Shown here: positions 35,695 to 48,865 of the stretch, piece after piece
Layout: each line of letters opens with the position of its first letter
How positions within the stretch are numbered: position 1 is the stretch's first letter
DNA from: Neodiprion pinetum
Taxonomy: Eukaryota; Arthropoda; Insecta; Hymenoptera; Diprionidae
Assembly: GCF_021155775.2 (NCBI RefSeq)
Contig: NC_060236.1
Span: 274,001 to 338,000, forward strand
Reading direction: 5' to 3'
Length of the DNA stretch: 64,000 bases
Translations under genes and position numbers: made by a program
The notes under the pieces: generated by a model
The model's input: only the letters and a program-made list of their open reading frames with translations
The model's database searches: none
Told to the model about the DNA's origin: nothing

Positions 35695-38600
35695 GTCTTT
35701 CACACCTCTCGCATTTCTCGGTTGAGAATCAATTTGCCAACTCGGTCCGCTGCTGCGAAAGGTCGACGTGAGTAAACTTTGCAGGACTACGCGTATGCGC
35801 TAAAAGAAGGATATGCGACTCGGGGATAACGACTTTTCCTCGAATTCCCGACTCGCACGTATCGAGAGCCGAGAGCCGCGAGCCACGGAGTGTTAAACGG
35901 CGGGAACGCGGGGGTTAAAAAAATCGAAAATGCCTCGCGGCACTCGCCAGAGTAAACTTGCAGAGCAACGCGCCCGTGTTCTCTGCTCCACCTTTCTCCG
36001 TCCGTCCCGTGTTTGTCCGCCGTTGGAGCAGCCTTCGAGTTCTCGCCCGGAGATAATTCACTTTTTATAAATGCAGACGGCAGACGCACTAATAAGTTCA
36101 AACCAGTCAATTAACGCCCGCGCTCTTTGCCCCGTAGTCCTAACCAAACACCACCCACCTCTGCCGCTGTTGCTGTTGCCGTTGCCGTTGCTGTTGCACA
36201 GGCGTTTCTGCTCGGGTGCGAAAGAAGGGGTCACAATTCAGTTTCCCTCATCTTTGAGGATCTCCATTATTTTTCCAACAATCTTCGAATTCGGTGAAAA
36301 TAATCTTCAAACGAAGAATCGTTCCGAAACAAAGATCGGAGGAGTGCGACTCAAGTTGAATTAGATTCAAATAATCTTCCTGCATTATGCGGAGAAATCA
36401 GAGATACATATCGACGGGTTTTTACGGTTAAAGCTCAGTTATTGACAAATTCTTACAATCGATCATCGTACACGGCGGTCCACCCTTGTTTTTAGTGAGA
36501 AGACTATAACGATTGTGCATTAATTTATTTTTTATAAATCTACCATCCAAAAAGCGTCTATGGACTTCAATTTTTATTGAGCTCTTCGTTGGAATGATAA
36601 AAAAATCAACTTACGTATAGCCAATGTTAAACATTGACGTCAGTAATGAACTCATTAGTTGATTCTAAGTCTGATGCGGTTCTCAATTCTCTCATGTTGA
36701 CTCCTATTTTTCACCAGAACGTGTACCTAATACAGTTAAAATCGTTGTTTCCGGTAGGTTGATAAATTGTAATAACTTTGAAATATGTCTCCAGCTTACG
36801 ATGTCAGATTTTCTTTAATCATAGCAATGGCTTTTCAATCTTCGCATATTGGATTTTTCGACACGTATAAGTACAAAGTCGAAGATACACGTAATACGTA
36901 CATAATATTGGAATGCGGTATATAATATCGGATAAAAAATAAACGAATCAAACCCCAAAAAACATTCACATTCCGCATATTTTCAACTTAATGGTTGACC
37001 GCGTTAACGGGTTAAACGAATATTTCGATAATTGGATTGAATTTCCGCACTGTGAACATGAGAATGCATGTACAGGCATAGATATTGCAATATTATAGTC
37101 GCAGATGCGTACGTGTGTCTACGAGAGCAGCTACCACCGGTATTTACGGTGCATTAAAGTAAAACGAATAAATAGAGAACGAAAAAAAAATTATTTTCTT
37201 TCTTTTTTTCAATAAACTCTTTTCGAACGCGAAACTCCGCATCACTTATATACACGTAGGTATACATGTATACATAGTATGCAATATAATGCAAACGGGT
37301 CAACGGTTCGTTTGCGTTTCCACCCCCACCCCCCTCCAATACCTGATAAATTGGACCTGCACACAAACGGCCGAACGTTTCCTATTTCGGCAAATTATCA
37401 TCTTCGCTAATTCCTTAGTTTTTTTCTTATTTCAATTTGTTTTTTTTTGCCATCTCGTTACCTGGCGAATCACCTCATATTTGCATTATACAATCGAATT
37501 ACACCGAGGTGCAGAGCCACGCTTGTCAGGGAACGGAAGGTGCGAAATGCATACAGGCCCGATTTTCGCGGATCAACCGGAAAGGGATGGCAAAGTTTCA
37601 ACAGCGAGCCACTCAATCAGACGCACCGAGTTTCCGGGATTAATTCTCGTTCAAAACGAGACGGGTTCATCGATCAACTCAATTAGCTGATTGCGCCTTT
37701 AGGCACGTATAGATATATATACGTATGTATGTATGTGTGTGTGTATGTGCAATTGCAGCACATCGTAAACACGCGTTGCATTTTTACGCCGCTCAATTTC
37801 CGCGTGTGTTTTGCGGGGCGTTCTTCCCCCTCTTCACTGAAATCAACGTGTACTTTGTTATCGAAAGATTCGTCTTTTAAAGTCGGGAAAAATATAGGAA
37901 AAATCACGTAATGAATCACAAAAATGCGAATCATAAGATATATTATAAATCACATGTATTTGACCATGTGATTTTGTATCCAGTATACTTTATGATTCTT
38001 GATTTTGTAATTGTTTGCGTGACTTTTTATAAATTTTACTCGAATTTACCAGATAAATCATGTGATAAAATACTAGTTGATTTCGATCGTAACATTTTAC
38101 GATTTATCACACGAACATTTTCAGCAGGGTTGCCTTTCTTCCAATTTCCAACCATATGTTAGTTGCCCGTGCACCCTTACCCAAATCGGACGTTTTCACC
38201 CCGCGAGTTATTCTCAACAAATTTCAATTTATACTCGAGTATCAATCTGTCAATGAGAACTCGATGTTACGTATAAACAACAAGTCACATCGTTCCACTC
38301 ACCATAACAACTCGTTATTCACATTTATTGTTATGTTAATCTGCAGGATCACAATTCATTCGAACCTAAGTTATGCCCGCGCACCTGATCCTTTAAATAG
38401 TATTACGAGGAGTTCACGCGTGATATTCGAAGCTAACGCATGTTGCTTAAAAGGTTCACTCCGATCCTCTTCCCTGCAAGCCTGCAGCTTTTCGCCACCT
38501 TCTTTCGCACCCTCGTATATTATACATATTCGTCGATCGCTCGCCGTTTCTCTTCATTATTATACCCGTTTGTCGCTCCGGCATTGTCGAGCCGAGACGG

Positions 38601-40383
38601 TGGGTCGTTAGCGAAAATTAATACCCAACCTATTTTCTTCCCTTTATTTTCAGCCCGTTTTTCTTTCCCTCGGTCATTCTTCTTTTTCTTGTTTTTATTT
38701 CTTCTTTGTCTTTTCTTCGCACCGTGTACAGGTATAAGGTAGGTATAATTATACACGAAGGTAAGGCAAGTGCGGTGCGACTACACACGAATGCCTGTTC
38801 AGAGAGAGAGGGAAAGAGAGAGAGAAAGTATCGTGCATACTAATTAAACGACAAATTTCCCTCTGTCGCTATTTCGATAAAATTTATGTCGAGATACCTC
38901 TAAATTTTCAGTAAAACAATCATGATTCGTTCGTCGGTTTGCGATTAAGGGAAAAGTTTTGTTCTTCAAATAGCAATAAAAGTCTATAATAAATATAGAG
39001 TGACTTATAGGGTGCAGGAAAAAATATTTCGCATAAGGGACGAGAGTTTTCTCTTTACATATAATAATAAAGAAAAATCGCAAGTTCCGCGATTTCAAAA
39101 ATCTCGACAGCTTTCGACGCGTGATCGGAAAGTACACAGCAGCACGGTCTTAGAGCTTACATAAATACATCAAATGTGGAAAACTTACCGTGTAAACAAG
39201 ACGCGAGTCCTCACTGCGTCCAGCTGAATTTGCCCAGAGGAAATTTTGTTCACTCAAAACAAACGCACTATTTGTTGACACGGCTTCACGGCACCGAGAC
39301 CATGTTGCTCTGGTATCATTCCGACGCAAACTGAGCTGTTCTCGCGACTTTGATTCTCGATCCTTGTACCGACTGTTTGCGCAGGCGTGAACACCGGCAG
39401 TTTCTTCGTTCATCGATCAATTCGGATCGCTTCAATTCTCGAGGAAATCGTATATTCAACGGGTGATATTGAAATGGTACGTAATCGGGAGCTTGAATGA
39501 CTGCGCAGTGAGAAAAATTTTGTTTATTTTACAGGAGTGACTAGAAAATTTAGGATAAATCCGTGTCATTAAAAAAAATGTTTAGATATGATTGGAACTA
39601 CAAGCAAATGTGGTAACAGTAACTAATTTGTGCGAGTAAAAACTGATATTATATTTTCTCGTAATTGCAACACAAAATCATATTGGGTTGGTTATTGTAT
39701 TTTTTTCTAGCATTTTATTCTAGCATTAATATCAAATTATCGCAATAGTTGAATGAAAATATATATAGCATGAGTGACCATAATCAAAAAAATAGTGACA
39801 GATACTAGATTTTCTAGTTACAGCTATAAAACTAATTTTCATGTTGCACCCAGAACTGTATTTTTTAGTTACCGCGAAGAATGAAAATAGTTGAGGACTG
39901 TGTAGTGAACGCAATTTAAAATGTATCTCGGTGAGATATAATTGTAAATCACATGATTACAGCTGTGAAGAAACGGTTATTAAAAATGCTTAATTGGTTA
40001 TGAATTCATTGGCATTTCATCTTATCACGTGCAATTTTGTTGACTCTTATTGATTTCCTGTGATTCCTTCCAATCCCTAAATTATTTTTGAAAATTGTTT
40101 GAGTCGCTCGGAAGTCATCGGAAATCAGGGTCAACAATAAAAAGGAACAGGCTACGCTTGGTGCACTAAAAATCAATGAAAAATTAACCTTAACGAATGA
40201 GAATCATTCGTTCGTTTTCAAAGTGGATTGGCACAAAGCCTCGTGGATTGTCCTGTTACACAATTTTATAGAGCATGGACAAACGCCCATTTTCCTCCTC
40301 TTTCCTTCCTCCTTTCTCCAGCCTGCAGTTCCGCAGTTGAATTGGAATAATGCAGGCGGGAAGCTTGCATAATTTAGCCGCAG

Positions 40384-40738
40384 GTCCGAAGGCAACGGCG
40401 GCTCGTTTGCTACGTCGAGTCGACGACGTCAGTCAGCCGGTTACGTGCGGGTTATGCAGCGCCCGAATTCCCCGAACGGCGTCCCGCAGGAGGCTTGTCC
40501 TCTGGGTCCTCATCAGTCGGGGGCTGGACGTGACTCGGATGGTCCTTGCCGTTTCCGCCGCTCCGATTCTCCGACTCTCCGTAGCTCGCCGACGCCTCGA
40601 CGACGGACGAAGGAACCCGGAAAACCGCCGACGGAATCAGCGGACATAGCTATAATGTTCACGGATGTACCCAGCAGCTGCACTTTATACCTGCGCCGTC
40701 CCACGCTCTCTATATCCGAAAGAATTACTCATTCATAA
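40384..40738 (+). other. Exon-like open frame, Ser/Pro/Arg-rich
   Basis: Open from just after a TAA at 40370-40372 to a TAA at 40736-40738. An acceptor-like GCCGCAG precedes 40384. The reading is Ser/Pro/Arg-rich with SPT-type motifs, like a disordered protein segment. There is no ATG near the start, and a second long frame overlaps it. GC-rich sequence lowers the weight. No family recognised. Confidence 0.15.
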
Positions 40739-41943
40739 ACTTCGTAGCGGAAATAGCGATGTCGCAATTCCGTGGCAAAAATATCGAACTGCAAGCAGTT
40801 GAAGCGAAATTAAAGATGTTTTGAAAATGAGCTGTGCAAAAACATTATGAGTATTAATTTCGCGATGGCCGAGTTCTTTTATAGCCGAACGTGTTTCAAT
40901 GATTCTTTTTTTTTTGAAATCTATAAATACATATAACGAATTATAATCAATTGCCGAACGAATCGTAATAGTAGATTATGTAACGGGGGGATAATCGACT
41001 TTTATTCCTCTATCTCCGGTCACATTATCGACTTAAAAGTGTTTTCCTTGTACGTGGAGGTGTGATCTGTCAGTCAGAAAACTACAATATTATTGAAAGT
41101 TTATAATAATACAGAGAGATGTAGTTCAAAATCGAAAAGAAACAGAGAAAACTTTAAAAACTAGAATAAATAATTTACGGCGGAAATGTGTTACTTTTTT
41201 TCCCACAGATGAGGAAGTAAAAACTATCCGGAAATAAAAGTGAGAATACAAAAATATCTTTATCGTATATTTATGGGTAATCGTGCAATGACAATATATA
41301 ATATAATATATAATATAGTAAGCCAAGTATATTTCCAACCAGGTCAAAGAAATCTGTTAGACACGCGTGTCATAGTGAAACTAGCACGAATTGTATATGT
41401 ATACATACGATCGTCGTGACGATGATGATAATTTTTCTTTATCTTATCTTCGAATGAGTTATATACTCTGGTAGTTGGCGCGTAAAAACGCCGCTGCATC
41501 GCGTCTTTTTATACGATAATGGAAACATACTTATACTATGATTATACAATAAATTTTCATCATAAGTGAATAGGGCCCTGAAACCGTAAACCGCACCTGA
41601 GATGTACATTTTTTTCTTCTCAATCAACATCATCACACCGCAGAATTGTAATACGAAACACGGAACTGGTTCGATCACGAACTATTTAAATAAACCCGGA
41701 CCGAATGGGTATGTGGGTATTTGAAATGTTCATTCATCGGTCGAAAATTAGTTCGCTAAACTGTTCGCCTCATTTTACATCACATACACGATCGATCATT
41801 CGCACCAAAAATTTGACAATCATAAGGTTTGCGCTATTTCTCATACACGGTTCTTCTTTCACCCTCTCCGTTTTCTCGCCGAATATGAAACGGCGTCGCA
41901 AGCTCTTCGAAGGCACCGTAGTTTCACGAGCGAACAGCGCACC

Positions 41944-42132
41944 ATGAGATTTCAGCAAGTGATACAGCCGAGAGTCGCGTCAGCCGTCGGAGTCGAAGTA
42001 GCGGCTGCTCGTTCGTCGTCAGACGGACGCGGCGCTATCGCGGATCAGGAGAGCAGCCTCGTACCGGTCGGCCTTTCTTCATTCCAGGCCACGCTGCCTG
42101 CGCTCGTTCACCCAATTTCATCCACTGGCTGA
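41944..42132 (+). CDS. Candidate small ORF, 62 aa
   Basis: ATG to TGA, Ala/Val/Ser-rich and GC-rich compared with its flanks. Its ATG overlaps the stop of another frame (ATGA), which has no meaning in a eukaryote. No family recognised; likely chance or an upstream exon. Confidence 0.1.
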   Translation: MRFQQVIQPRVASAVGVEVAAARSSSDGRGAIADQESSLVPVGLSSFQATLPALVHPISSTG

Positions 42133-43170
42133 CCGACTGACTGTCGAGAGGTGCGAATCGACACGTTGCATACAGGGTCGGTGAACAACGGAGCGTGGAA
42201 AATCAGGGGAACGAGAAACAGAGGGACACCGAAAACCGACAGTTAATCACTGGACGATCAGCACCGAGAATACTTTCCGCGTGTGATTACTGTGCGGTCC
42301 TCGATTATTTTAATTTTTTACCATAACCTGAGAAATATTATAATTCTGGGTGTACAAAATGAAATTAGCTTACTTAGCTGTAATCGGAAAATCTAATACG
42401 CGTTGGTACTATTTCTGATCCGGTCACACTTACTGTGTATGTTTACATATTTCCTTGTCATTATTGCAACAATTCGAAGATGGCGTAGCAGTAAATTGAT
42501 GTCGAGGCATTATTTAAGCGGAAAAATGTAGGAAACCGAACAAACGGATTCAAAGTTACTGTAGTCAGGATATCTAGTATCGGCAACAATAATCACCCCG
42601 AATACTTATACGTGTATCACATTATCTTGTGATTCCAATAATATAGAAACCTTTATCGTTAAGCGATACTCACTATTTTACCGTAGAATTTTTTGATAAC
42701 TGTAAAGAATGCGACCCTTCTCAGTGCTATATTGTTCTCGTTTCATTCTTTCGAAATTTTCAATGAATTTTTTTCACTGCTGTACAAAGTATAATAGTTA
42801 AAAGTAAACGATGAACCATTTCTTAAAGCATTCAAACGATACCGGCTTAGCGAATTTGAATATGAATTGATTGTGGAATGTACGGATATTGTTAAGGTCC
42901 TTTTCGCGTGCTCGTCTCATTATATTACATCGTCTCTTTACACGTATTTCTGTTCGTTGAAAAATACTTTTGTACATTACAGATATATGTTACAGTGCTT
43001 CGAAGCGTCTGTAAGAAAGAATTGGGAAACAAATTTAACGCATTGCGACAAGTACTTGTGAACATTTTGTAAATTAAAATTTATTTTGTAAAAATGACTT
43101 TTAAGATTCTCTATTCTCTTTCCTCCTAAATGTCGTTTCTCTTATTCGAGGGCGTGTGAGTTTGGGTAAG

Positions 43171-43216
43171 ATTAGGTTAGGTCACGTTAGGTTAGGCAAG
43201 GTTGGGTTAGGTTAGT
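43171..43216 (+). repeat. Degenerate TTAGG telomere-like array
   Basis: Seven GGTTA/TTAGG-type units with spacers (GATTAGGTTAGG, GTTAGGTTAGG, GGGTTAGGTTAG) over about 45 bp, just upstream of the GC-rich Rbp6 5' block. Confidence 0.7.
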
Positions 43217-44025
43217 CATAGAAGTTCTCTTTTCGTTAGGTAAAAATATTCCGGTAAGTCGCGGTTGAACCCCGAAAGGAGTAAGAAGATGAAACGGAAG
43301 AAGAGTAGTAAGAGGAATAGGAAGAGGAAGAGTAAAAACCGGGATGACGCAAGAGAGGCCGTACGGAGGCCCCCGTGTCCCGTCGACGGGGTAACGGGAG
43401 GGCATGTGGATATCGAGGCGGGATTTCTGAATGAACGGAGGTAGGAGCCTCTGTACGGGGGGATTGGGGGGGCCTCCTCGTGGTCCGGAGTGTCCGGGAG
43501 GTTTATCGTTACCGCGGCGCAGCAGCGTCGGTCTTCGGCGGCGGCGGTCTCGCGGCCTCGCGGCGTCGCGAGGACGGAGCAGGCGAGCAGCGAGAGCGGA
43601 GAGGCTGGCTGCAGCCAACCGAGAGCCTGGCGGCGGGGTCGCGGCTACGAGTGCGCATGCGCGGAGGCGCCGCGTCGTTCGCCTCTTCCTCCCCCCCCTC
43701 TGCCATCGACGCCCCTCTGTCTCTCTCGCGCTCCCCCGTCGGCGGCGTTCGCGGAGTCGGCGCCCCCTCCGGCGCCTCGCCTCACCTCGCCCCTCAGCGG
43801 GGAAACCCCCGCCCCGCTACGCGAGTGCAGTGTCGCGTTGAACGTCTCACAGAGCGCGTCGCACGTACGAGAAGTGGCCGCCGCCCGTGTCAGCAGTCGC
43901 GTCGCAACCACGTAACCTCGTCGTATTAGTTTATAGTAGTTGAGTAGTAGAGAGGAGAAGAGAAGAGAGGAGAAGAGATAAAACGCCGTAAGAACATCAG
44001 CGCGTCGTCGTTATAGAGTAAAAAA

Positions 44026-44046
44026 CGTCGTCGCCGTCGTCGTCTA

Positions 44047-44080
<34 letters not shown>

Positions 44081-44088
44081 CGTCGTTC
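44026..44088. repeat. (CGT)n microsatellite
   Basis: About 17 CGT/GTC units with a few substitutions, in the presumed Rbp6 5'UTR. A transcript carrying it could fold or stall scanning. Confidence 0.9.
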
Positions 44089-44315
44089 CTAGCTATTGCC
44101 GTTTCTACTCTCTCTCCCCCTCATCCCCGTCCCCCTCCCCCCCGCAAAGAAACGTGAAAAAGACAACAGAAAAGGAAGAAGAAGAAAGAAAGAAAGAAAC
44201 AAACGAAAGCAACAACGACGAAAAACGAAAAATAACGAAAACCAAGCAAACTCGTGACGTTGAAACTAAATTCGGGGAAACTAAACGCAACGCAAACTCA
44301 AACCTCAACCTCGAC

Positions 44316-44476
44316 TCAACGCAACGCAACGCAACGCAACCGACCGACTGACCCGACGCGCTTTCCAGGCCTAATTCACACCGCCACCACCGCCACAACC
44401 ACCACCCCCCACCCCCCTCCCCGACCTACCCGTCCACCCACCCAAACACCCACCCACCCACCCACCGATCCACCCA
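44316..44476. repeat. CAACG and CCA/CCCA simple repeats
   Basis: Five CAACG pentamers (44316-44340), then about 100 bp of C-rich CCACC/CCCA units with almost no G. The region lies directly before the Rbp6 start codon. Confidence 0.75.
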
Positions 44477-44546
44477 CTCAATCATCCGAAGACCGGGTCC
44501 ATCCCCCAAGTACTACGAGTCTCACGGTAATATCGTGCCCACCGAT

Positions 44547-47007
44547 ATGGAGCCCCAAACCCAGGAGATAGTGGCCAGCGGATCGCCCGCCGAGGTGCCG
44601 AACGATCCAGGGTACGAAAAAAAAACAAAAAAAGCAAAAAAAAAACACCCGATAAATAAATAATGATAAAAAGAATCGATACCAATATTCGTCAGGATTA
44701 ATTGAACCGAAAAAAAAACAAAAAAAAAAAAAAAAACGCCACCTTCCAACAAATAAAGTATGTATATGAAGTAAAAAATTTGGAAGCCGCGAATTGCCGT
44801 TTTAAAAACGATAAAATAAAAGCAGAGGAAAAAAAAAAGAAAAAATGAGACAATGGGAGCATTTAATTGGTAAAAATTCGCACCGAAAGAGAAAATGTTA
44901 ATTGAATCCCTAAAACCTCAATTAAATGATCAGTGTCAACGATACCTCCGCAAATTTATTATACATATCCGTACATGTACTACATTATACATATGGATAA
45001 TTAAATCAAAATTGTGTATTACGGTTTCTCTTCGTTCTTTTAATTACACTCTATTAATATTTTATGTCGTGTAAAACCAACTATAATTATAATGCATGCA
45101 TGTCGCACATACAATATATAAATTACGATTAGTTTCCGTTACGCGTAATAACCGTTTTTCACTCTTCCTCTCTAAAACTAACTAGAAATAACTAAATTTT
45201 CCTGTTTACGTGTACATATATATATTATTACGGTGTTTATGTTCGTTCTCGTGAAAAGTTTTGTTATAATTCATTACATACGTATATACATATAGCCCAT
45301 GGGATATATTGCTGGATATATGTATATACAGACACACATTGAATAAATGGTGATAAAATAGAAGAGAAAAGAAGGAAAGAAACAACTTAATAATAATCGC
45401 ACTAAACGAGTTTTATTTCCTATCCAACGTTCACGTTATTAATTCGGACGTCGCGCCTCTGCAGCATGTTTAATTCTCTGTACATTTAATTATATATAAA
45501 CATACGTAGGCCGTGTATACGCAGACACGCCAATGACACGCGCCCGACGCACCCGATTCCGCGTTTCGGCGCCATCCAGCCCCCCTCTTCTATTTTTCAT
45601 TACAATTCCGGAAACGGGGGAGGAGCCTCTCATCACGTTTACAAAATCTTCACCTTTGACTCTCTCTCGCGCAATGTATAAACGTTGCACGTCTACCTCA
45701 CGGATGTGTGTTTTTCTTATTTCGCGCCCCCGCACTTGGAGCACGTGCAGCAAAGCAAAGAACTCGTCATCCGCGGCATCTCTGATCCGCGAACGCATGC
45801 ATGCGGCAGATTATTCGTCGCTTGGAGCGCGTGTTTTCTTCTCCCCCCTCCGCCCTTTCGCCCTTATCGTGAAAACCGCGTCAAAGACTCGCGAATTCCG
45901 CCGGTCCCGCAGCTGGCCTTCGCCTCCCAAGATCGATATTTAAATACTGCCTCCCCCGCTACTTTCCACGTGACAGAGCTCGCTCCTCGCTTCCCGCTTC
46001 CCGCTTCCGTTCCCGTTGTACATTATATACCCGCGGAAAAATCGCTGATGAGCTCCTCTGTTTTTTCTACATCTGCACATTCACAGATTTTCCCTGCTTA
46101 CAATCAGGGGAAGAGAAAAAGAGATGTAAAACAAACTGCTGTACATGTATAATTTTTTCTAACGTGTATACACGTATACACGACGCGTAGTGTTCGCGAA
46201 ATTTTTTCGGGAAAAAAAATTTGTAAGCTTTTTATTTGGCATAAAGCTTTGTCGTCATGGGGTGAAAAATCAATAGGTTTAACTAAATTTACAGGCGAGT
46301 TTGCAGGTACCCGCTCCATAGACTGAATCGTGTTCGTTGACGGGCGATTAAACAAATTAAAAAGCAAATAAATACAAATAAATAGCAATAGAAAAGAGAG
46401 AAAAAACAAAGCAACATGTATAATTTGAAGTGATATTTTATAATATGTACGTATAAATGAATTTTCATCCATTTATGCATGTTCACCGCATCGCAATGGC
46501 CGATCGGAGTTGTTTAAAATATTACAATTTACAACAGCGAGGAATCGTGACAATCAAAGAGAGAAAAGGAAAAAGCTTATCGCTATGCTCCTATAAGTTT
46601 CGTTAAAAAGTTCAGTTGATTGAAGTGTGGTGACATCTGCAGGCGAGGAAAAACGGAGCTTACTGCGCAAGTACAGTAACCTCTGGTATGCGTATGCATA
46701 CATGCCTGTACATAAGAGATGTATAAAAATTTTGTAACAAAAAAAAAAAAAAAAAAAACAAAACAAACAAACATAATAAAAATAATAGACAAAATAATTA
46801 CGATTTAACGAATAAACAAGAAAAAGCTAAAATAATTAATGAAATAAGTCAAATAAAAGTATACGATGGTATTCTTTCTTTGAATAATGTTATCTCTACC
46901 TGCACAACGAATTTGGAAATTGGAGACGATCGTGTGTATGCTGATGGATTCATCTTTCTTTTCTAGGAAAATGTTCATCGGTGGTCTATCTTGGCAGACC
47001 AGTCCAG
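44547..47007 (+). CDS. Rbp6: RNA-binding protein Musashi homolog Rbp6, first two coding exons (3' partial)
   Basis: Exon 1 is 44547-44611 (donor GTACGA) and exon 2 is 46967-47007 (acceptor TTCTAG, donor GTGAGA). Joining them restores the frame across a split Gly codon (GG|G). The 35 visible residues end in GKMFIGGLSWQTSP, the RNP-2 strand that opens RRM1 of the Musashi family. The Met-Phe-Ile form (MFIGGL, residues 24-29) and the preceding NDPG match insect Rbp6 and vertebrate MSI2 rather than Drosophila msi, which reads KLFVGGL. Rbp6 binds RNA through two RRMs and regulates translation and differentiation; only the edge of RRM1 is here. The start is the first ATG after an in-frame TGA at 44349. 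No exon for the rest of RRM1 was found before 64000. Confidence 0.88.
44612..46966 (+). other. Rbp6: Rbp6 intron 1
   Basis: A 2.36-kb AT-rich intron between the two recognised coding exons. It has poly-A runs after the donor (44620-44740), a poly-A run at 46740-46758, and no coding frame I trust. Confidence 0.8.
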
Positions 47008-47662
47008 GTGAGATAAAAATAATTCATTTTACTCAATTATTAGAAAATTGAACGATACACTGTTGTGTGATAATAATATAAAACGACGAGGGGAAAAATC
47101 TGTATACCTTGTTTAATTAAAAAATATATTCATTTAGGTAACTTTGACGATCGCGATGAGTTTGGATTAATTATTCGTTGGGGTTAAAATTTGAATACAC
47201 GTTACGAAAGTCGGCGCGCATTTCAAATTCCACCCCCGCAGGGCCACGCGCTTTAGGACTTCATATTCCCCTGATGCGACGGATGTAGGTAAATCCACGT
47301 GGTTTTCCCGAACACACACAAGCAAGAGTTTTGCCGGGTGAGAAATAGCCCCCCAACAAAAAAAAAATTTCATGTAAAGTTGAACATTATAATGCCCATC
47401 GATAATTGCGATTTTTTCCGGAATTTCCGAGCACTGTAACCAATCGACCCAGAGCCCAACTTTTGTTTTATTCTCTCGAAAAATGACGAACATATAGTTT
47501 ATTCGGCATCACATCTAATTGTAAGGTGAGAGAAGCTCCTCATCTCTGCACAGACCCGAAAACAAGAAGCCATCTCAAGAGGCCTCGTGGTTCATGCAGC
47601 ACGCGGATATATCGAGGACCCGCGAGGCGGGTTTCGAAAATAGAACACGGAATCTGGCTGGA

Positions 47663-47787
<125 letters not shown>

Positions 47788-48865
47788 AAATTGAAGGAGG
47801 GGGTCTGGCTGTCGCTCAAGTGGTTTTTTCTAGTTTCCACCATTATTTTTCTCGCTGTCTAAATAAAATTAAAGTATACCTTGCCGGTTTCCAAATCCTC
47901 TCCTCGTGCGAAGGGAGGAAACATTTACTTTAAAATTATAATACCTGTTAGTGGCAAGAAGATATAAGGTTGGGAGAAGCACGACGATAGAAATGTTGAA
48001 AATCGTCGGTCTTTCTATATGAACATGTTGCAATTGATCCGCGAAGTCGATCATGCCGATGCGGATGGATCGGGCATAATCGAGCAAGTTCTCTTAGGTG
48101 GCCACGTGACTGCGGATCTCGTCATCTGTACGATAGTTGGCGCCGGTAATTTGAGTCATAGATTCCCCCTCCTCTTAATATATTCACGGTTATTTCGTCG
48201 CGCGAAAATAAATATCACGTACCAATAACCCTACTCCGTTATTAATCCATTTGATCAGAGGACTAAAATTGGTGCGAAGTAGTATACTTAGTGCACACAT
48301 GACTTTACACGAATATACATTATTACGTTGTTAAATACGCGGTGTACATTAACAACCTGGAGTTTTCGTACAAGTCTAATAACGTCCAATAAACAAGATC
48401 CAAAGTCAGCGTAAACGTTTAGTAATTACTTGAGTATGTGGGAGGGAAAAGAAACGCAGGAGAAAATTCAAGGTTAAAGTTCTTGACGTTAGAAAAAAAT
48501 GACAAAGAAAAATCAGTACACCTCAGTGCAGTTTTGTGATTGTCAGCGATCGAGGAAAGCGTACTAAAGAGAAAAAAAATATGTCTAGTTTTCGAAAACT
48601 GAATTTCTGATCTGCAAATTCATTATATTCTACAAACTTTTAAGTCGGTGATTTGTTTCTCGGTGTTTCGTTATATACGATAACGTTACTATACAATTTC
48701 AACCTCGTATATGAGAATAGAGAGTAAAAATTGTTTCGAGGTTGGGAAAAACACGCCTGATTTCGCAACTTTCGGATTTCGGGCGGGGGGTTCGTGCGGT
48801 TGGTAAATAGAAGAAAGAAGAAGAAAAAGAAGATACGCATGCAGAGCCTCGGAGAGGCATGACGA

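Larger units (their letters stand above)
35359..43429. other. Intergenic upstream of Rbp6, no confirmed gene
   Basis: About 8 kb. It contains a (TC)n array (35672-35694), GTTGCC-type triplet repeats (36163-36200), an AATCACATG/CATGTGATT hairpin at about 37946-37973, an AT-rich segment with CTAGAAAAT inverted repeats (39537-39552 versus 39804-39821), an exon-like frame (40384-40738) and a telomere-like array (43171-43216). Upstream non-coding exons or enhancers of Rbp6 could lie here, but none can be shown. Confidence 0.45.
43430..44546 (+). promoter_or_regulatory. Rbp6: Rbp6 GC-rich promoter / 5'UTR block
   Basis: 43430-43920 is the most GC- and CpG-rich stretch in the window, followed by GA-rich (43950-43979), CGT (44026-44088), CAACG (44316-44340) and C-rich CCA/CCCA (44377-44476) simple repeats up to the start codon. 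This looks like the promoter and long structured 5'UTR of Rbp6. The start site is not determined. Initiator-like TCAG occurs near 43891, but this is weak evidence. Confidence 0.5.

Noticed and set aside
38156..38611. 151-codon ATG frame
   Set aside because: Composition drifts from AT-rich to Ser/Leu/Arg-rich with no domain; overlapping frames of similar length exist. Probably chance.
44154..44351. In-frame Lys/Asn/Thr-rich frame upstream of the Rbp6 ATG
   Set aside because: It begins with GTG and ends with a TGA at 44349-44351, before the Rbp6 start; it only helps confirm that 44547 is the first in-frame ATG.
44547..47007. Assignment to Drosophila-type musashi (msi) or DAZAP1/hrp48
   Set aside because: RNP-2 reads KMFIGGLSWQTSP after NDPG, which fits Rbp6/MSI2; msi reads KLFVGGLSWQTS and DAZAP1 reads KLFVGGLDW.
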